DNA from: Acanthacorydalis orientalis
Taxonomy: Eukaryota; Arthropoda; Insecta; Megaloptera; Corydalidae
NCBI GenBank assembly: GCA_034766995.1
Contig: CM068313.1
Span: 12,344,012-12,408,011 of the forward strand
Reading direction: 5' to 3'
Length of the DNA stretch: 64,000 nucleotides
Part shown: piece by piece, positions 1 through 13,100 of the stretch
Position numbering within the stretch: position 1 is the first letter of the stretch
Layout: the number at the start of each line of letters is the position of its first letter
Notes under the pieces: generated by a model
Database searches by the model: none
What the model was told of the DNA's origin: nothing
What the model saw: the letters and a program-made list of their open reading frames with translations, nothing else
Program-made: the position numbers and the translations under genes

Positions 1-261
1 AACAAATTGTAATAACGATTCATATGTTTGTTTAAAAAACAAAAAGTAATCAGTGTATTACAAAAATTGTCAAATGTTTTCAGTTTTAATAAGAGCTCAC
101 TCGATAGTGTATTGTTCTACACTTACCGAATCACACACGTGTTCCCAATTATTATACATTAATATGTGATAACAACGACTATATAGTATTTGACACTCAT
201 AAATACTGATTAGGTATGTGCATACTTTTATTTTAGAAACGTAAATAAAATATAATGAATA

Positions 262-352
<91 letters not shown>

Positions 353-1133
353 ACATACACAGATCCATACAAATACATCTCATAAAGCGTTCCATTAATT
401 TGTATACAGATAAAGAAATTTTTTTCATATTAAAATTTTGATCTTAATGTCTTTAGAAATTTGATAAAAGAAAGTAAACTATATTGTTTATCAACTGTCA
501 AGATGTTTCATTCCAACTAGATATTATCAGTTTTTCTGTTTAATCGAAACTATAAATCTTCCTATATATACAGTGGAAAGGTTAATTAATTTCCATTTAC
601 GAAATACGCCAAAATCTTCTTAACATGTATTTGAAATTTTAATCTTTTTTTGTAAACATCACGTTTCTATTTGGTTTACATGACATCTCAAGAACTAACA
701 GTCCAGTCGACTTGACATTTTGAGTGCATATAAAGTAAAAATACCTTTATGGCATGAATAACGGAAATGATGATAAGCATTGTAGATTTTTTTTAAATTA
801 ATAAATGACAAATTTCAGTATAAAAATCAATCCAACTCCATATTGTTGCATTTTTTGAGTTTTTTTATTAGACTGCAATTTATGCAATAGTAAAAATCAT
901 AAAATAAATAACTGTTTGGTTTTTAATTTAAGAAACTCGAAAGTGCAGATATTATATCAACCAACAATAAAAAATTTGTGTAACGTCATGAGTCATGGCT
1001 AATAACATGCTCCAATTTCCATGGTCGTAGATACTTTTTTATAGTTTATTTAAATACAATAAAAACATTGATAAAATTTGAAATTGATACATCAAATATT
1101 TTTTTAAAAAAAATCTTAAATTTAACGTATTTA
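1..1133. other. AT-rich non-coding sequence with (TG)n(TA)n repeat
   Basis: No gene recognised. A compound microsatellite lies at about 262-358: a short TG run passing into a long interrupted TA run. The short tyrosine/isoleucine-rich reading frames over it are repeat artefacts. Confidence 0.6.
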
Positions 1134-1321
1134 TTAGCACTCTAAATTAAATTGCTCTTCTTCCCATCTCAATGAAAATTCATAGAATCCATTTTCTTTA
1201 CAATTTCCAACTACCCAATCTTTTATAAAATTTTTGCTGGTATGTAATTTTGACCCAATGTTTTTGTGATCCTTTACAGTCCTTGTATGTAGAATAAGTT
1301 TATATGACATATCTGAATGGC
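1134..1321 (-). CDS. Orphan coding-looking terminal exon, product unknown
   Basis: I do not recognise the protein. On the minus strand an AG acceptor (1323-1322) is followed by an open frame of 61-62 codons ending in TAA at 1136-1134, which overlaps an AATAAA signal. The peptide has a balanced composition unlike the surrounding AT noise. It contains the segments IKDWVVGNC and GFYEFSLRWEEEQFNLEC at the C-terminus. The acceptor needs a phase-1 donor upstream. Between 1322 and the 3' end of the BTB-HMG gene I see no companion exon. It could be an alternative last exon of the BTB-HMG gene, whose exon 5 ends in phase 1, a gene with distant exons, or a relic. The homology is unknown, so confidence is low. 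Confidence 0.35.
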
Positions 1322-2701
1322 CTGATGATCAATGTATTAATTAAAAAAGAAAAATTAGATAGAAATAAAAATTGTTCCGTTTTCAGCAAAAAAAGACTAG
1401 CAAATAATGGAAAATAAAATATATGCAATAAAAAAATATAATAATAGTAATATCAACAATAAAAACGATTCTGAGTAATAATCATTTCTTTGCCGCATGA
1501 AATATTCATCATTAAATTAGTTTTCTCTCAAATATTGGTAATAATCAAAAACATTTTAACAATTTCAAATGTGAAGGTTGAAGCAATCAGTTTATTCATT
1601 AAATGACTCAATATTACCTATATATAAACTTTACCCCCATATCACGTGACAGTTTGAAAATATCATCAATATGTGAAATCAATAAGTAGGCATATTAACG
1701 TATTTTATTTTATATTGTATATTTAAGTTATAGTTTTTTCGGATTTATTATGAAAAAAAAACATTTAAATTTTAATTTGAATTATATATAAAGTCTGAAA
1801 AATATTTTTTACATTATTATTATAAAAACATTATTATATTATTTAAAAATTAGTAAAAACATATTTATATTCCTTTTAATGTATATTTTCAGTTATGCAA
1901 TTTCTAATGATTAAAACCATTATAATTTAAAACAACAGGAAAATATAATTTTTGTTTTGTATTAAAATTACAAATAGAAAAATAACTGATATCTTATGAA
2001 CATACAAACTTTTTTAAATATTTTTATGACAATGCAAAAATGGATAATCAATTATCATTAGAACGGTGGGTAATTTTTTTGATTAGCTAATGAAATATTT
2101 TTTAATATGAATAAAAAAATTAAGGTTACATGATAAAAATTGTTATTCTATTATTGTTAAAAAGGCACAATAAAATTAAAATCTATACAAATTTAAATAT
2201 AAACTAATACAAAAAATGTCTCTCTATTGTTTGTAATAAAATGTCAAATCAAGTGTTTATTTAATTTGAAAACTAAATTTTAAAAAATATTATAATAGGT
2301 CTAATTGCATTCATTAGGTTTTTTAATGTAATTTTATTTGTGTTATGTTGTGTTTCATGTTTAGTAAATTTATTATTCAAGTAAATTCAATTTTTTCCCA
2401 GTAGTAACTTACAGTTTACCTCAATTAAATTTATTTTATTACATTTGCCTTTATAAATATCGTTCATAATTGATTTGTTAAAATTACAGAAATGAAGTAG
2501 TAAGTACTGAATATTTAATTTTATTCAAAAAAACGTGTATATGAAAGTATTTAAAAGTAATGTTCCTTGTAAATCAATATGTTTTTACTTACTTTTAACC
2601 TACAATCATTTTGTTTCAGTATGAATTATAACTGTTTAATATTGTCATATTTATAAAGGATCAAATTTAATGTAAATTAAAATCATTTTAGCATTTATTT
2701 A

Positions 2702-2771
<70 letters not shown>

Positions 2772-3827
2772 CGGTTGTGTTAAGTATAAAAGTTAAACAA
2801 AAATAAACACCAGATATTTAGTAGAAAAGTTTTTATTTTATTACAGATAATAAAAAAGAATAACTCTGAATTCAAAATTCAGGATTATTAGGATGCATTA
2901 ACAAATTTCATTTCATTAAAAATAAGAACATAGTGTAACCTATAAATTTTATTTTTTAATAACACCAATACAAATGTTTACATTTTAATTATATACAAAA
3001 GTAATTTGTCAATATGTAATCAATTTTAAACATGTAGAAATGCATCAGAAAACTTATAATTAAACATATAATAATTGATCAAATACACATATGTCTATAT
3101 ATACATATATAATGTATTTACACCAGAAAAATATGGCACACTCCATACAGTAGTTTCAAAAAACATTCATCGATCATTTAATATTACGTCAAACTGTTTT
3201 TTTAATAATTTCAATGAGGTAAGTGAACTGCAAGAATCATCTGTTTTAAATATATGCATCGATTGTTACTAGACTTGTAATGATTTATAAGCATGCACGT
3301 CTCAACAGGCTAGACATAAAAATATATGTATATATATATAAATCTGTATAAGGCACATAAGGTAGATCATTTTCTTAACATGTATGCGTATCGATTTAAA
3401 AAAAAAATATATATATAATCGAGAATAACACAATTTATCAAATTGTCATTTTAAAAGAATGCTTTTAATATTCTTATTGAGAGTTCATAAAAATAACCGC
3501 ACATCAATTTAACCTAGTATAAATAAATTTAACAAAAAAAAAACCTCATAGAAAAATATACATAAAAAAATCAGATAAATGTAAACCATGCACGATTTTC
3601 AAAACTTTGGCATCATCTCCTCTTAAACATTAACAAAATTAAATGCTTGTCATATGGGAATATTGTCACCTAGAAGCAGGAACTTATAGACATGGGCTTC
3701 ATGAAAATAAACCGATGACGTAAGTATCGAGTCGTATCGACTTAGTCCATAAAAGCAACGATTGACGAAATGAGATTACATATTACAAAGGAAGTGATAC
3801 AAATAACGGCACTCCAATAGATCTTGC
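1322..3827. other. Non-coding AT-rich stretch; 3' UTR of BTB-HMG gene at its right end
   Basis: No gene recognised. It holds a (TA)n tract interrupted by single C bases at 2699-2771 and short TA runs near 3100 and 3330. The part just left of 3828 is expected to be the 3' UTR of the minus-strand BTB-HMG gene. Confidence 0.5.
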
Positions 3828-6172
3828 TCAGCCACCTGTTTTATTATCCCCATTTTCTGCTGGCATTGCATCAAGTTCAGGTTCTTCGTCGAGGTCAACA
3901 TCAGCTTCTATATCAACTGCAGATATTTCTTCATCGATTTCTATATTGTCATCATTCTATAAAAATATCCAATTAATATAATATCAAATTACACTTTTAT
4001 ACATTTTTGCAACATTTTTATAAACAAAAATTTTGAACATATAAAAAACTAAAAGCATAAAAACAATTACTATACCTCAGATTGTGAAACAGAGAGAACT
4101 AGAGGTGGATCATTATGAGATTCCGGCATATATACTTTAACAAGTCTCATCGCATCTATATTTTTTGTTGATCTTTTGTTCATCTGTAAATCTTTTTGTG
4201 TTTTTCGTAACCGTGCTTCTTTCGGACTATAATAATATCCAGGATATTTTCGTTTGTGTTCTGCATCAGCTTCACGAGCTTGTTGGTAGTAATTTGCTTT
4301 GAGTTCTGTTGATAAATTTTTCCACATTATACCCAACCTCACTGATATGTCTTTATTGGTTTCCCCTAAAAGTAATATTAACAACTTAATTATCATTTAA
4401 ATGTTTTCATTAATATTACATTTTTTTAACAAAATTCATTGATAATATATTAATTAAAAGAAAATCAAGAAATTAAACATTTTCATGCATTCATTCCATG
4501 TAAAGTATTCCTTTTTTTTATTTTAATTCTCACATTTACAATTGTAGTTTAGTAACATTACATTCTTATTTATTAATTAAAAATATTGTTTATATTATTT
4601 TTAACAAGTTTAAATAAAAATATTTATAATATAAAGAGCAAAAAGTAAAACTTCTACATACTTGGATTTTCAGATGCAAGTGTTCGCCGCCATTCGTTTG
4701 CAAAAATCATAAAAGCATTTGGAGGTCTTGGGATCTTTGCATATTTTCTAAGATCAACAACTTTGCTTGGATCTTTCGGTGCTATATTCACCCACTTTGT
4801 AGTATTTCCGGATGATGGTGCATCAGGTTTAATTAATCTATTTGGCTTTCTTTTCAATATCCTTGCTGTTGGTCCTTGTCTTGTTTCTTCAGGCTAAAAA
4901 TAGAATTACTTTCAAATTTAAACTAAATAGTTTACTTATTTTTAATACCTCATCAATGACTAATCTTGATTCATAATCCATATTATCTGCAACCATATCT
5001 TCATCTATATCTCTTATATCTGGAGGTTCTACTTTAATCTAAAATTGAATATTGAAAATAATTTATGGGCATCCCTTAAAATAACAAAATTTTATTTTGT
5101 AAAAATTATGAAAATATTTAAATGAATAAAAACTTCAAAATTAATTAAAAACAATCTAGTATCATATAAATACATACATTAAATATTATAGAACGTACAA
5201 ATATAAACATATTTACAACACAATCTTATATTATTCAAAAGACTGAATCAAAATTTAGTTAGCTTTATTTCTTACCTCTGTTGGTAAATCATCGTTTGTT
5301 TTATCTTCAATTCCATTTGTAGTTTCACTTATAATTGGTTCGTTTGCCAATTCATTCTAAAAAAAAATTAGTTCTTAATATAAGAATTTACAATATTCAT
5401 ATCAATATATACATTTACTAATTATTAACTTACTAACAATAAATTTACATTTTATGTCAATATATGTACATTTTACTTACAACAGTATGAGACATCTTTC
5501 TCTTTTTTCTTCTTGATGACATAGTAGTATTCTGTTCCTCAGATGGTGTTGTTTCTTCAGCCTGTGGCTTTTCTTCAGTTGTATTTTCAGCATTTGTTGA
5601 CTGTATTTCACCTTTTTCATATTTGGTTCTCACTGTGCACAATCCCTTTACTTGTAATGATTCAGCAACTTCAAGTAAACTATCAATATCTTGTTCCAAT
5701 ACTTTAATTTCACCTCGGTACATAAACTCAATTATCATTTTTACATCATTAAACTTCATTTGATTCATGATAATTACAGGATTATGTGCAGTGTGCACTT
5801 GAAACAATTCCTTAATAAAAAAAAATAGTTAAAACATCTTTAAAAATATTAAACATATAAGAACTAAAAAGCAGTTTAAAAATCTTGACGGGGTTTTAAA
5901 AATGAGTAATTTTTGAAAATTATAAAAGTACTACAAAAATAGCAATGATATATACAATATTATGTTATACTTCAAAAAATAAAGATGCAAACCTGAAAAT
6001 ACGGACTGCATGCAGATAAAACCATTTTGTGTGCTTTCAGAAACTGCCCTTGACATGAAATAGTAACATCAACCATACTCTGGCAAGTATACTGTTCTAG
6101 AAATACTTGTAAAAAGTTGTTTGTATGATTGTTCCATCGTAAATTAAACTGCTGACCAACAGCTCCGGTCAT
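3828..6172 (-). CDS. BTB/POZ and HMG-box domain transcription factor
   Basis: Seven coding exons, in transcript order: 6172-5993, 5810-5481, 5356-5276, 5038-4949, 4893-4662, 4365-4076, 3956-3828 (443 aa, all phases consistent). Residues about 8-125 form an insect BTB/POZ domain; FNLRWNNH, VDVTISCQG and LKAHKMVLSACSPYFQ are the lola/mod(mdg4)/bric-a-brac signature, used for dimerisation. Residues about 281-352 form an HMG box of SOX/MATA type (IPRPPNAFMIFANEWRR, then ISVRLGIMWKNL and HKRKYPGYYYSPKEAR), split by the 296-bp intron 4661-4366. The last exon is strongly acidic. A linker holds a basic RRKKRK motif that may act as a nuclear signal. It is probably a nuclear DNA-binding regulator. Insect BTB proteins more often carry C2H2 fingers, HTH-psq or BESS domains, so the HMG partner is unusual. 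The start is the first ATG of the BTB exon. An acceptor just upstream (exon from 6183) shows that a 5' UTR exon lies further right. Confidence 0.85.
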
Positions 6173-6183
6173 ATTTGTTTTTT

Positions 6184-7400
6184 CTAAAAAAAAATAAAAT
6201 AAAATAAAAAATTGCCTTTTTGATAGTAAAATAAACTAAATAAAAATCTGATATAAATAAAATATTTAAACTATAATAATTACCATTGCACATTTACATA
6301 AAATTAAAATTTAATTACACAATTTTATATCATTTCAAAAATATTCACAAATACATTTCATACTAAACTTTCTTCCTAAATTTAGAAATATAAATGTCTC
6401 ATTTGAAATACTGTAAAAGTTTAGATTTCGACAACCCAAATCTTTTTTAACAAATTATACTAATTTTTGTTTAGTAACAGTGCTTGTGACACAATTTTTT
6501 ATTATATACAATATAATTTACTACTAAATATAAATATATAAATTAATGTAAGTATATTTATATATAAACCGTTATGTTGAATGCATGTAACACAAATTTG
6601 TATATATATATATCATTTTAAACAAAAAAAATAAGATATACCAACGATACAACTTACTGAAAACAGTGTAAATGAATTCTTATACTATGCTGAAATTAAA
6701 CATATTTATTTTTTCTCAAAATTTTTTATACAGATTTGGTTCGTTCATTTGAAGTCTCTATACAAAGTAAATAAAATCAATGATATCATCAAATAAAACT
6801 TTTAAAAATTGTCACTTATTCAGTATATTTGACATTTTTATCAACTTTATTTATAAATTAAAAATATCAATAACAAATGTATCTTCCATGTTCAACTAAT
6901 TTGAAAGTCATAACCAAAATAATAAAAGGGTTGAAAATCAACAGTATAGGTTATATCAACGAACATCTTAAATTTTCCGCCTAGATCAATGAATAATATG
7001 AATTTAGCCTGAAATACATTCATTTTAACAGAAAATGTATTTAAATTGTTAACATTCGACGTAGTTGAAGTGAAGTAAAGCATGGCGCCATTTTAACAAA
7101 CAATAGCCTGTATGACAAAAGCATAACAATAACGATTTATAAAGTATTTTTGCTTGCAGAAAATACTCACATTTTATTTCAAATGCTTTATTGACTCAAT
7201 TCAATCTTCTTGTTGATAATAACGTTGAAAACAATATTTCTCAGTGTCCTTGAGTAGTTTATTTGTTAGCAATGCGAATTCCCACTGTAACAATCGCAGG
7301 ATGTGGCGCCAGCTAGAGTTATTTGTTTGATCTATAAATAGCGTTGTATAGGATGTATGAATTTAAAATGTTTTTTTTAGTCATATCTAGGCATTAAAAG
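6184..7400. promoter_or_regulatory. Upstream region of BTB-HMG gene with two TGGCGCCA palindromes
   Basis: This region must contain the non-coding first exon and promoter of the minus-strand BTB-HMG gene, because the first coding exon is preceded by a 3' splice site. Possible donors on the minus strand are GTAAGT near 6656 and GTGAGT near 7166; I cannot choose between them. TGGCGCCA occurs at 7083-7090 and 7304-7311. The second continues as GCTAGAG, resembling the reverse complement of a CTCF core. The short minus-strand frame at 6892-7083 shows no family resemblance and I do not call it. Confidence 0.35.
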
Positions 7401-8295
7401 TAAATAACAATTAAATATGCGAGAGTCTCTTGTTATCCTTAAACATAAAAATATATTTTTTTAAATAAAATACATGTATAAATTATTTTACATTTCCTTA
7501 CATATTGATATATATATATATATATATATATACATGTGTGTGGAATGTTATGTATAAATGAATATTTATATATCCATAAATACATATATACCTTCTATTA
7601 AATATATGAATAATAAATTATCAAATTCTTAGTGTGATATTTGATTGATATTTTTTAATATTATAAATTTGCTTTTCACACGTATGTAGGAATGAATATG
7701 AATTCATTGAATTACTTTATAATTGTAATAATTTTTAAATGCAAATAAATGGCTGGATATAAATAATTGTATTATTTGTTTCAAGTGTAGAAAATGCATA
7801 GTCTAGTTAAAGACCTTGAATATATATTAAATTCATGGACTAAAATTCTCTAACGTTAGTTAAAATATATTCGCCTATGTAGTTCATCAAAAACTGTCAG
7901 CCAGTAATTCATAATTTTTCCTATGAAATTAATGAAAGTAAAAAATACAAGCGGGGAACAAAAAATTCATTTTTACAATAACAACGTCAAATTTTAACCT
8001 AAGAAATGTATTGGTAATAGTTTACTTTGAATATGAACATTCAAAAATATTTAGAAATACACGGTAATCATTTCAATTATAATAACTTAATTAACTTGAA
8101 ATTATTATTCTTTTGATGATTTTTAATTTTTTATTAAATTTTATGTTTTTTATATTTTAAATAGGTTAAAAGTATTTTATGTATAATATTTACGTTTAAA
8201 CATACTATTTTATATAAATGACTAAAACATCTTATATTAAAGAGATCCACGATCGTATCAAATATGTGTATATTTACACAAACACACACACATAC

Positions 8296-8354
<59 letters not shown>

Positions 8355-8987
8355 GTATGTATGTACATCAATTTATGTACACATGCACGTATATGCATAC
8401 GTAGATAAAGACTGCATCGTATCTTAAAGAGTCAACTTCATTATTGAAATATAAAATATTCAACAAAAACAGATGTAATTATTTCATATTTTTGTAAAGA
8501 ATCAAAAATAAATTTTATGTAAAATATTGCCTTATAAAAATAAACTGATTTTTTGCAGATACAATACTATTTTTCAATTTTAAAATAAAAGATCTTTAAG
8601 AATTATCTTAATATTAAAAATTCAAAGGTTTTCTAAATACTGAATAGAACTGAATTTCACCGAAACTTAAAAAAATCAATTCTAAATCAATTTTTCATGC
8701 ACAATTTATAAAACTTATTTTATAGTAAATAATTAGGGTAAAGGACATAAATAAATACAAATTATCATGTTTTTCTTTTAATATAATAATATACAATAAT
8801 ATAATTATGAGCACAAATCGAACATATTTTTGGCACTTATCAGTCTACCAACATATCACCACAAGCATACAACATAGCAAACTGTAACAAAACTTTTAAA
8901 ATAATTTTTATAAACATTCTGTGTTGATATATTTTATATACAGTTATTTTTTCTATCACAAAATAAACATAGGTTTTGGTAAAAGAA

Positions 8988-9023
<36 letters not shown>

Positions 9024-9155
9024 TTTTTGTTTTTTCATGAACTGATCTAATACATTTTCTAACACAGGTACAGATTTTGAATAAAAGAGATTTGAGAATA
9101 AAATATTTGTGTTCATGTATAACATCAAATATACACGTGTGTAATATATATGAAA

Positions 9156-9186
<31 letters not shown>

Positions 9187-9889
9187 CTTATACATATATA
9201 TTAATATACGTACACATATGTACATACATACATTTCAAACATTCATGAATATTTAAAAGAAGTTATAAATATAATTTGTTTTAATGTTACATAAAGTAAA
9301 ATCGATGAATTATTATTTGGATTCGTTATATCATTTAAATTAAATAAAATTGTTAAATATAGATACATAAGTACATATACATATATGCATGGACACATTT
9401 ACATAATGCATATATCTGTAAATTTGTGTGAGAGTGCGAGTGAGTGTATATGTACATTTATGCAGATATTATTAGAACCTATTATTTTCGTATTTCCAAA
9501 TAATTGAATTCTTAAAAATTTAAAATATAATCTGCTATATTTAAATGTTTTTACCAATTTCACAGTAAAAGTTACAGTCCAGATGTAAAACTTAACTTCA
9601 ATAGTATTAACTATCAATATTCCTTACTTATGTGACACTAAGTATATAGAATCATGTTAGCTTAATTTGTAAACTTCACATTGGTAGAATAAGTGCAACT
9701 AATATAAGAATGTATCTAATATAATTACAGTAATATTATTAAAATATATAACATATCACTAATATGACACTGATTTTTAACAATATGTGAATTATAATTT
9801 ATAAAATTTTGTATAAACTATAGTATAAAACATTTATAGTGTATTTTTCTGATAATTTCCCCCACCCTTTTTATTACTTATTTCACTGC
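7401..9889. other. Intergenic AT-rich DNA with several TA tracts; Tollip 3' UTR at the right
   Basis: No gene recognised. TA tracts lie at about 7509-7532, 8299-8350 (preceded by (AC)n), 8991-9020 and 9161-9187. All open frames here are translations of these tracts. The right end should hold the 3' UTR of the minus-strand Tollip gene. Confidence 0.5.
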
Positions 9890-10139
9890 TTATTCTTGCA
9901 TTTGTAGTAAAGAATTAACTGTTCCTTCTTTATTACCGCGATTTGCTTCAAATACTGATTTAATTACTTCTTTGTCTATGTTTGGAAACATTTCTTGAAT
10001 CTGTAAAAAATATTTTTGATAAATGTAGGGCATAATAACAAAAACTAACTTTTATAAAATTCAATGCGTACTGTTATAAAAACGTGGCAAAAAGGCGTGT
10101 TTTAAATGTGAAATAATAAATTATTTATAAAATAATAAT

Positions 10140-10191
<52 letters not shown>

Positions 10192-13100
10192 GAGGTTGCA
10201 CTGAAAGCCGCTGTTCACGTGTACATGGATGTAGGTGCATATGGTGTGGGTAGTGACAAATGTCTCATATCATTTTCAAGTGTGAACATTTCCCACTAAA
10301 ATTCAGTCATAAGATGCCATCATTTGTTTACACAAGTGCTTTTCTATAACCGAATTAAAATGGAACGTGATAAGTTGTTTTTCCGATGTGTACTTCTACA
10401 CTACTTATCTGAAAAAGAGTGCAACTAAACCTCATCGATTTCTTGCGAAAATTTATGGCGAGTCTACTCCATTGGAAACAGTATGTAGAGAGTGGTTCCG
10501 ACTATTCAAAAGTAGTGATTGTGACGTTCACACCAAATAACGGCCAGGTCAATCGAAAAAGTTCAAAGATGAACAACTGCAAGCTCTATTGGAAGAAAAC
10601 CTTGCTCAAACACTCAAAGAATTGGCTCAATAGCTCGAAGTCGATAAATCAACCATTTCACGACGTTTACAAGTCATGGAAAAGATTCAGAAAGAAGGGA
10701 GATTGTTGACATATGAATTTACCGAAAATATCATTGCTAGTAGTTTAAACATCTCGATTTCTTTGCTTGCAAGGCATAAAAAGAAAAGTTTCTTGTGGCG
10801 TATCGTGCCCGGCGATAAAAAATGGATCTATTTCGACAACTCGAAACGCAAGAAATCATGGATTGACCCTGGCCAACCATTAATGTCGACACCAAAGCGA
10901 AACATCCACGTTCACAAAGCAATGCTCTCTATTTGGTGGGATATGCGGGGTGTCGTGTATTATAAGCTGTTGAAACCGAAGGAAACAATCACCGCCGAAC
11001 GTTATCGACAACTGGAGCGTTTGAATGATAATTTGATACAAAAACGACCATCAATCGCATCAAATCGCTGAAAAGTGATTCTTCTTCATGACACCGCTCG
11101 GCCACATGTTATAGCCATGAAACAAACACTGATAGAACTGGAATGGAAGGTTCTCCCGCACCCAAAGTATTTTCCGGACCTGGGCCCAAGCGATTACCAT
11201 CTGGTCCGATTGATGCAACACGCTTTGGAAGATATATATTTCCATAACTACGGAGAAATCGAAAATTCGATTGCTGAATGGATTGGTTCAAAAGACAGAC
11301 CATTCTTTCGTCGCGGAATACAACTTCTGCCAAAACAGTGGGAAAAAGTCATAGCTTTCGTGGGCAAATACTTTGATTAATGAATTCACACATTTTTTTA
11401 TTGAAATAAATGCTAAAAAAAAACATAAAAACAGCGGCTTTCAATTCAACATCCTAGTGTGTGTGTATGTGTTTTGTGCACGTGCGTGCGTATAAAAAAT
11501 AAACACTAATGAACGGTAAATTGGTATTAAGAAATAAATATCAATAATCCTATGATACTATAGATTTATTACACATCCAAAATAGTATAGACTAGAAAAG
11601 GAAAAAAACTATAGCGATACGTATTTATTTAATGATAGGTATGACAGAAAACTCGATATCAGCCATAAACACTCAGGGGGTGGTTTATTATTAGCAGACG
11701 CCGACATCCACTATGGCTGTTAATCTTAAAAAAATGTATCTTTTAATTAGAAAAACAATAGATACCTCTTTTATATGAGAATAATTACTTTTCAAAAAAT
11801 CAGTGATATGTTCCCCAAGTAAATAATTTGTGATTTATATACAATGTTTTTATAAAACTAATACTTATTTATTTTCTAACAAAATGCTGTAAACATGAAA
11901 AAGACAGTAAATTTATATTATTTTTTACCTGTTTTAATTCTTGTTCACTTAACACTGGTGGTTGGGCTGGTGCAATTGGTGTTGGTGGAACAACACCCAT
12001 AACGGGAGGAGGTGGCGCTGTATAAACTGTTACAGGTGGTGCTCTACTCACTCCATACGCCGGAACCATCATAACAGGCGGAACGGCATACATATAGGGA
12101 TTTGTTGTTGGTCCAGTCTATTGTATGAAAATTATATGTTTCACGTTTACATTTTAATACATGTGGGTACGTACAAATAATTTATTACTGGCATACAAAT
12201 CGATGACATTACTATTTTTTTAATAGTACAGATATTTAATGGAACATGTAAATTAATGAATTATTAATCTATTAGAATACAGAAGGCATTATATATATAA
12301 TTAAATACCGAAACAGTCTAAGGAGCTAATTGAATGGGACGCCGCACCGCGAATAACAGCAAATTTCATACTTTAAAACAATCAAAATATTAAACCTTAA
12401 ATGATACTTTTAAATAAAAAGTAATTAGCACGGTCTTATGTAAGACCGTGGTAATTAGTAAAACTTGAATTCTATTTAATTTCTTTATTTATATAGGTTA
12501 GAAATGATGCGTACAATCAAATATTTTGTTCCAAAATTAGTAGATGCATATTTTTATATTTTTTTTACGAAAAACATATAAACTAGTTTGAAAATGTCCT
12601 TTTTAATTACAAAAAAAATTTGTTATGGACGCTAAATGTATAGTTTGTCTGGAATTCAAAAATTTCTTGCCACGGTTTCGTTTGTTTATATGTACGAAGA
12701 ATGTACATATACATATACTAATACATATATATATATATATATATACATAGTCATCATATATTTTTAATTATTGAATACATTTTAAATAAAAAAAATCGTT
12801 AACTAACATTAAATAACATGCAAGTATTAAGACAAGCTAAACGAATACAAAATCAACATATAAATAATTTTTTTTAGAAAAAAACATTTTGAAATATAGA
12901 ATCATTGATAAATATAAAAATGGGTAGATTATTCTTAACAAATGATAAAAAGAACAATTTAACTTGGAAATATTCAGCATAAAATATTTACTAACCAAAT
13001 GAAAATAAAAACGTGTAAAACAATAGCGAACCGATGAGATTTTTTTGAAGTGAAACTTCTTAAGGTACGGTAGTGCGAGTCTGCCTTATAGAAATCAAAG

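Noticed and set aside
97..428. Reading frames made of Tyr-Ile repeats here and at about 8218, 8956, 14335, 37109, 44536, 46509, 52425, 54150, 62629
   Set aside because: They are translations of (TA)n microsatellites with no family signature or splice context.
3075..3272. 65-codon plus-strand frame next to a TA run
   Set aside because: Low-complexity start, no recognisable domain, and it lies downstream of the minus-strand gene.
10737..11333. Minus-strand frames inside mariner copy 1 and similar ones in copy 2 (53165-53401, 53851-54150)
   Set aside because: Antisense shadows of the transposase pseudogene.
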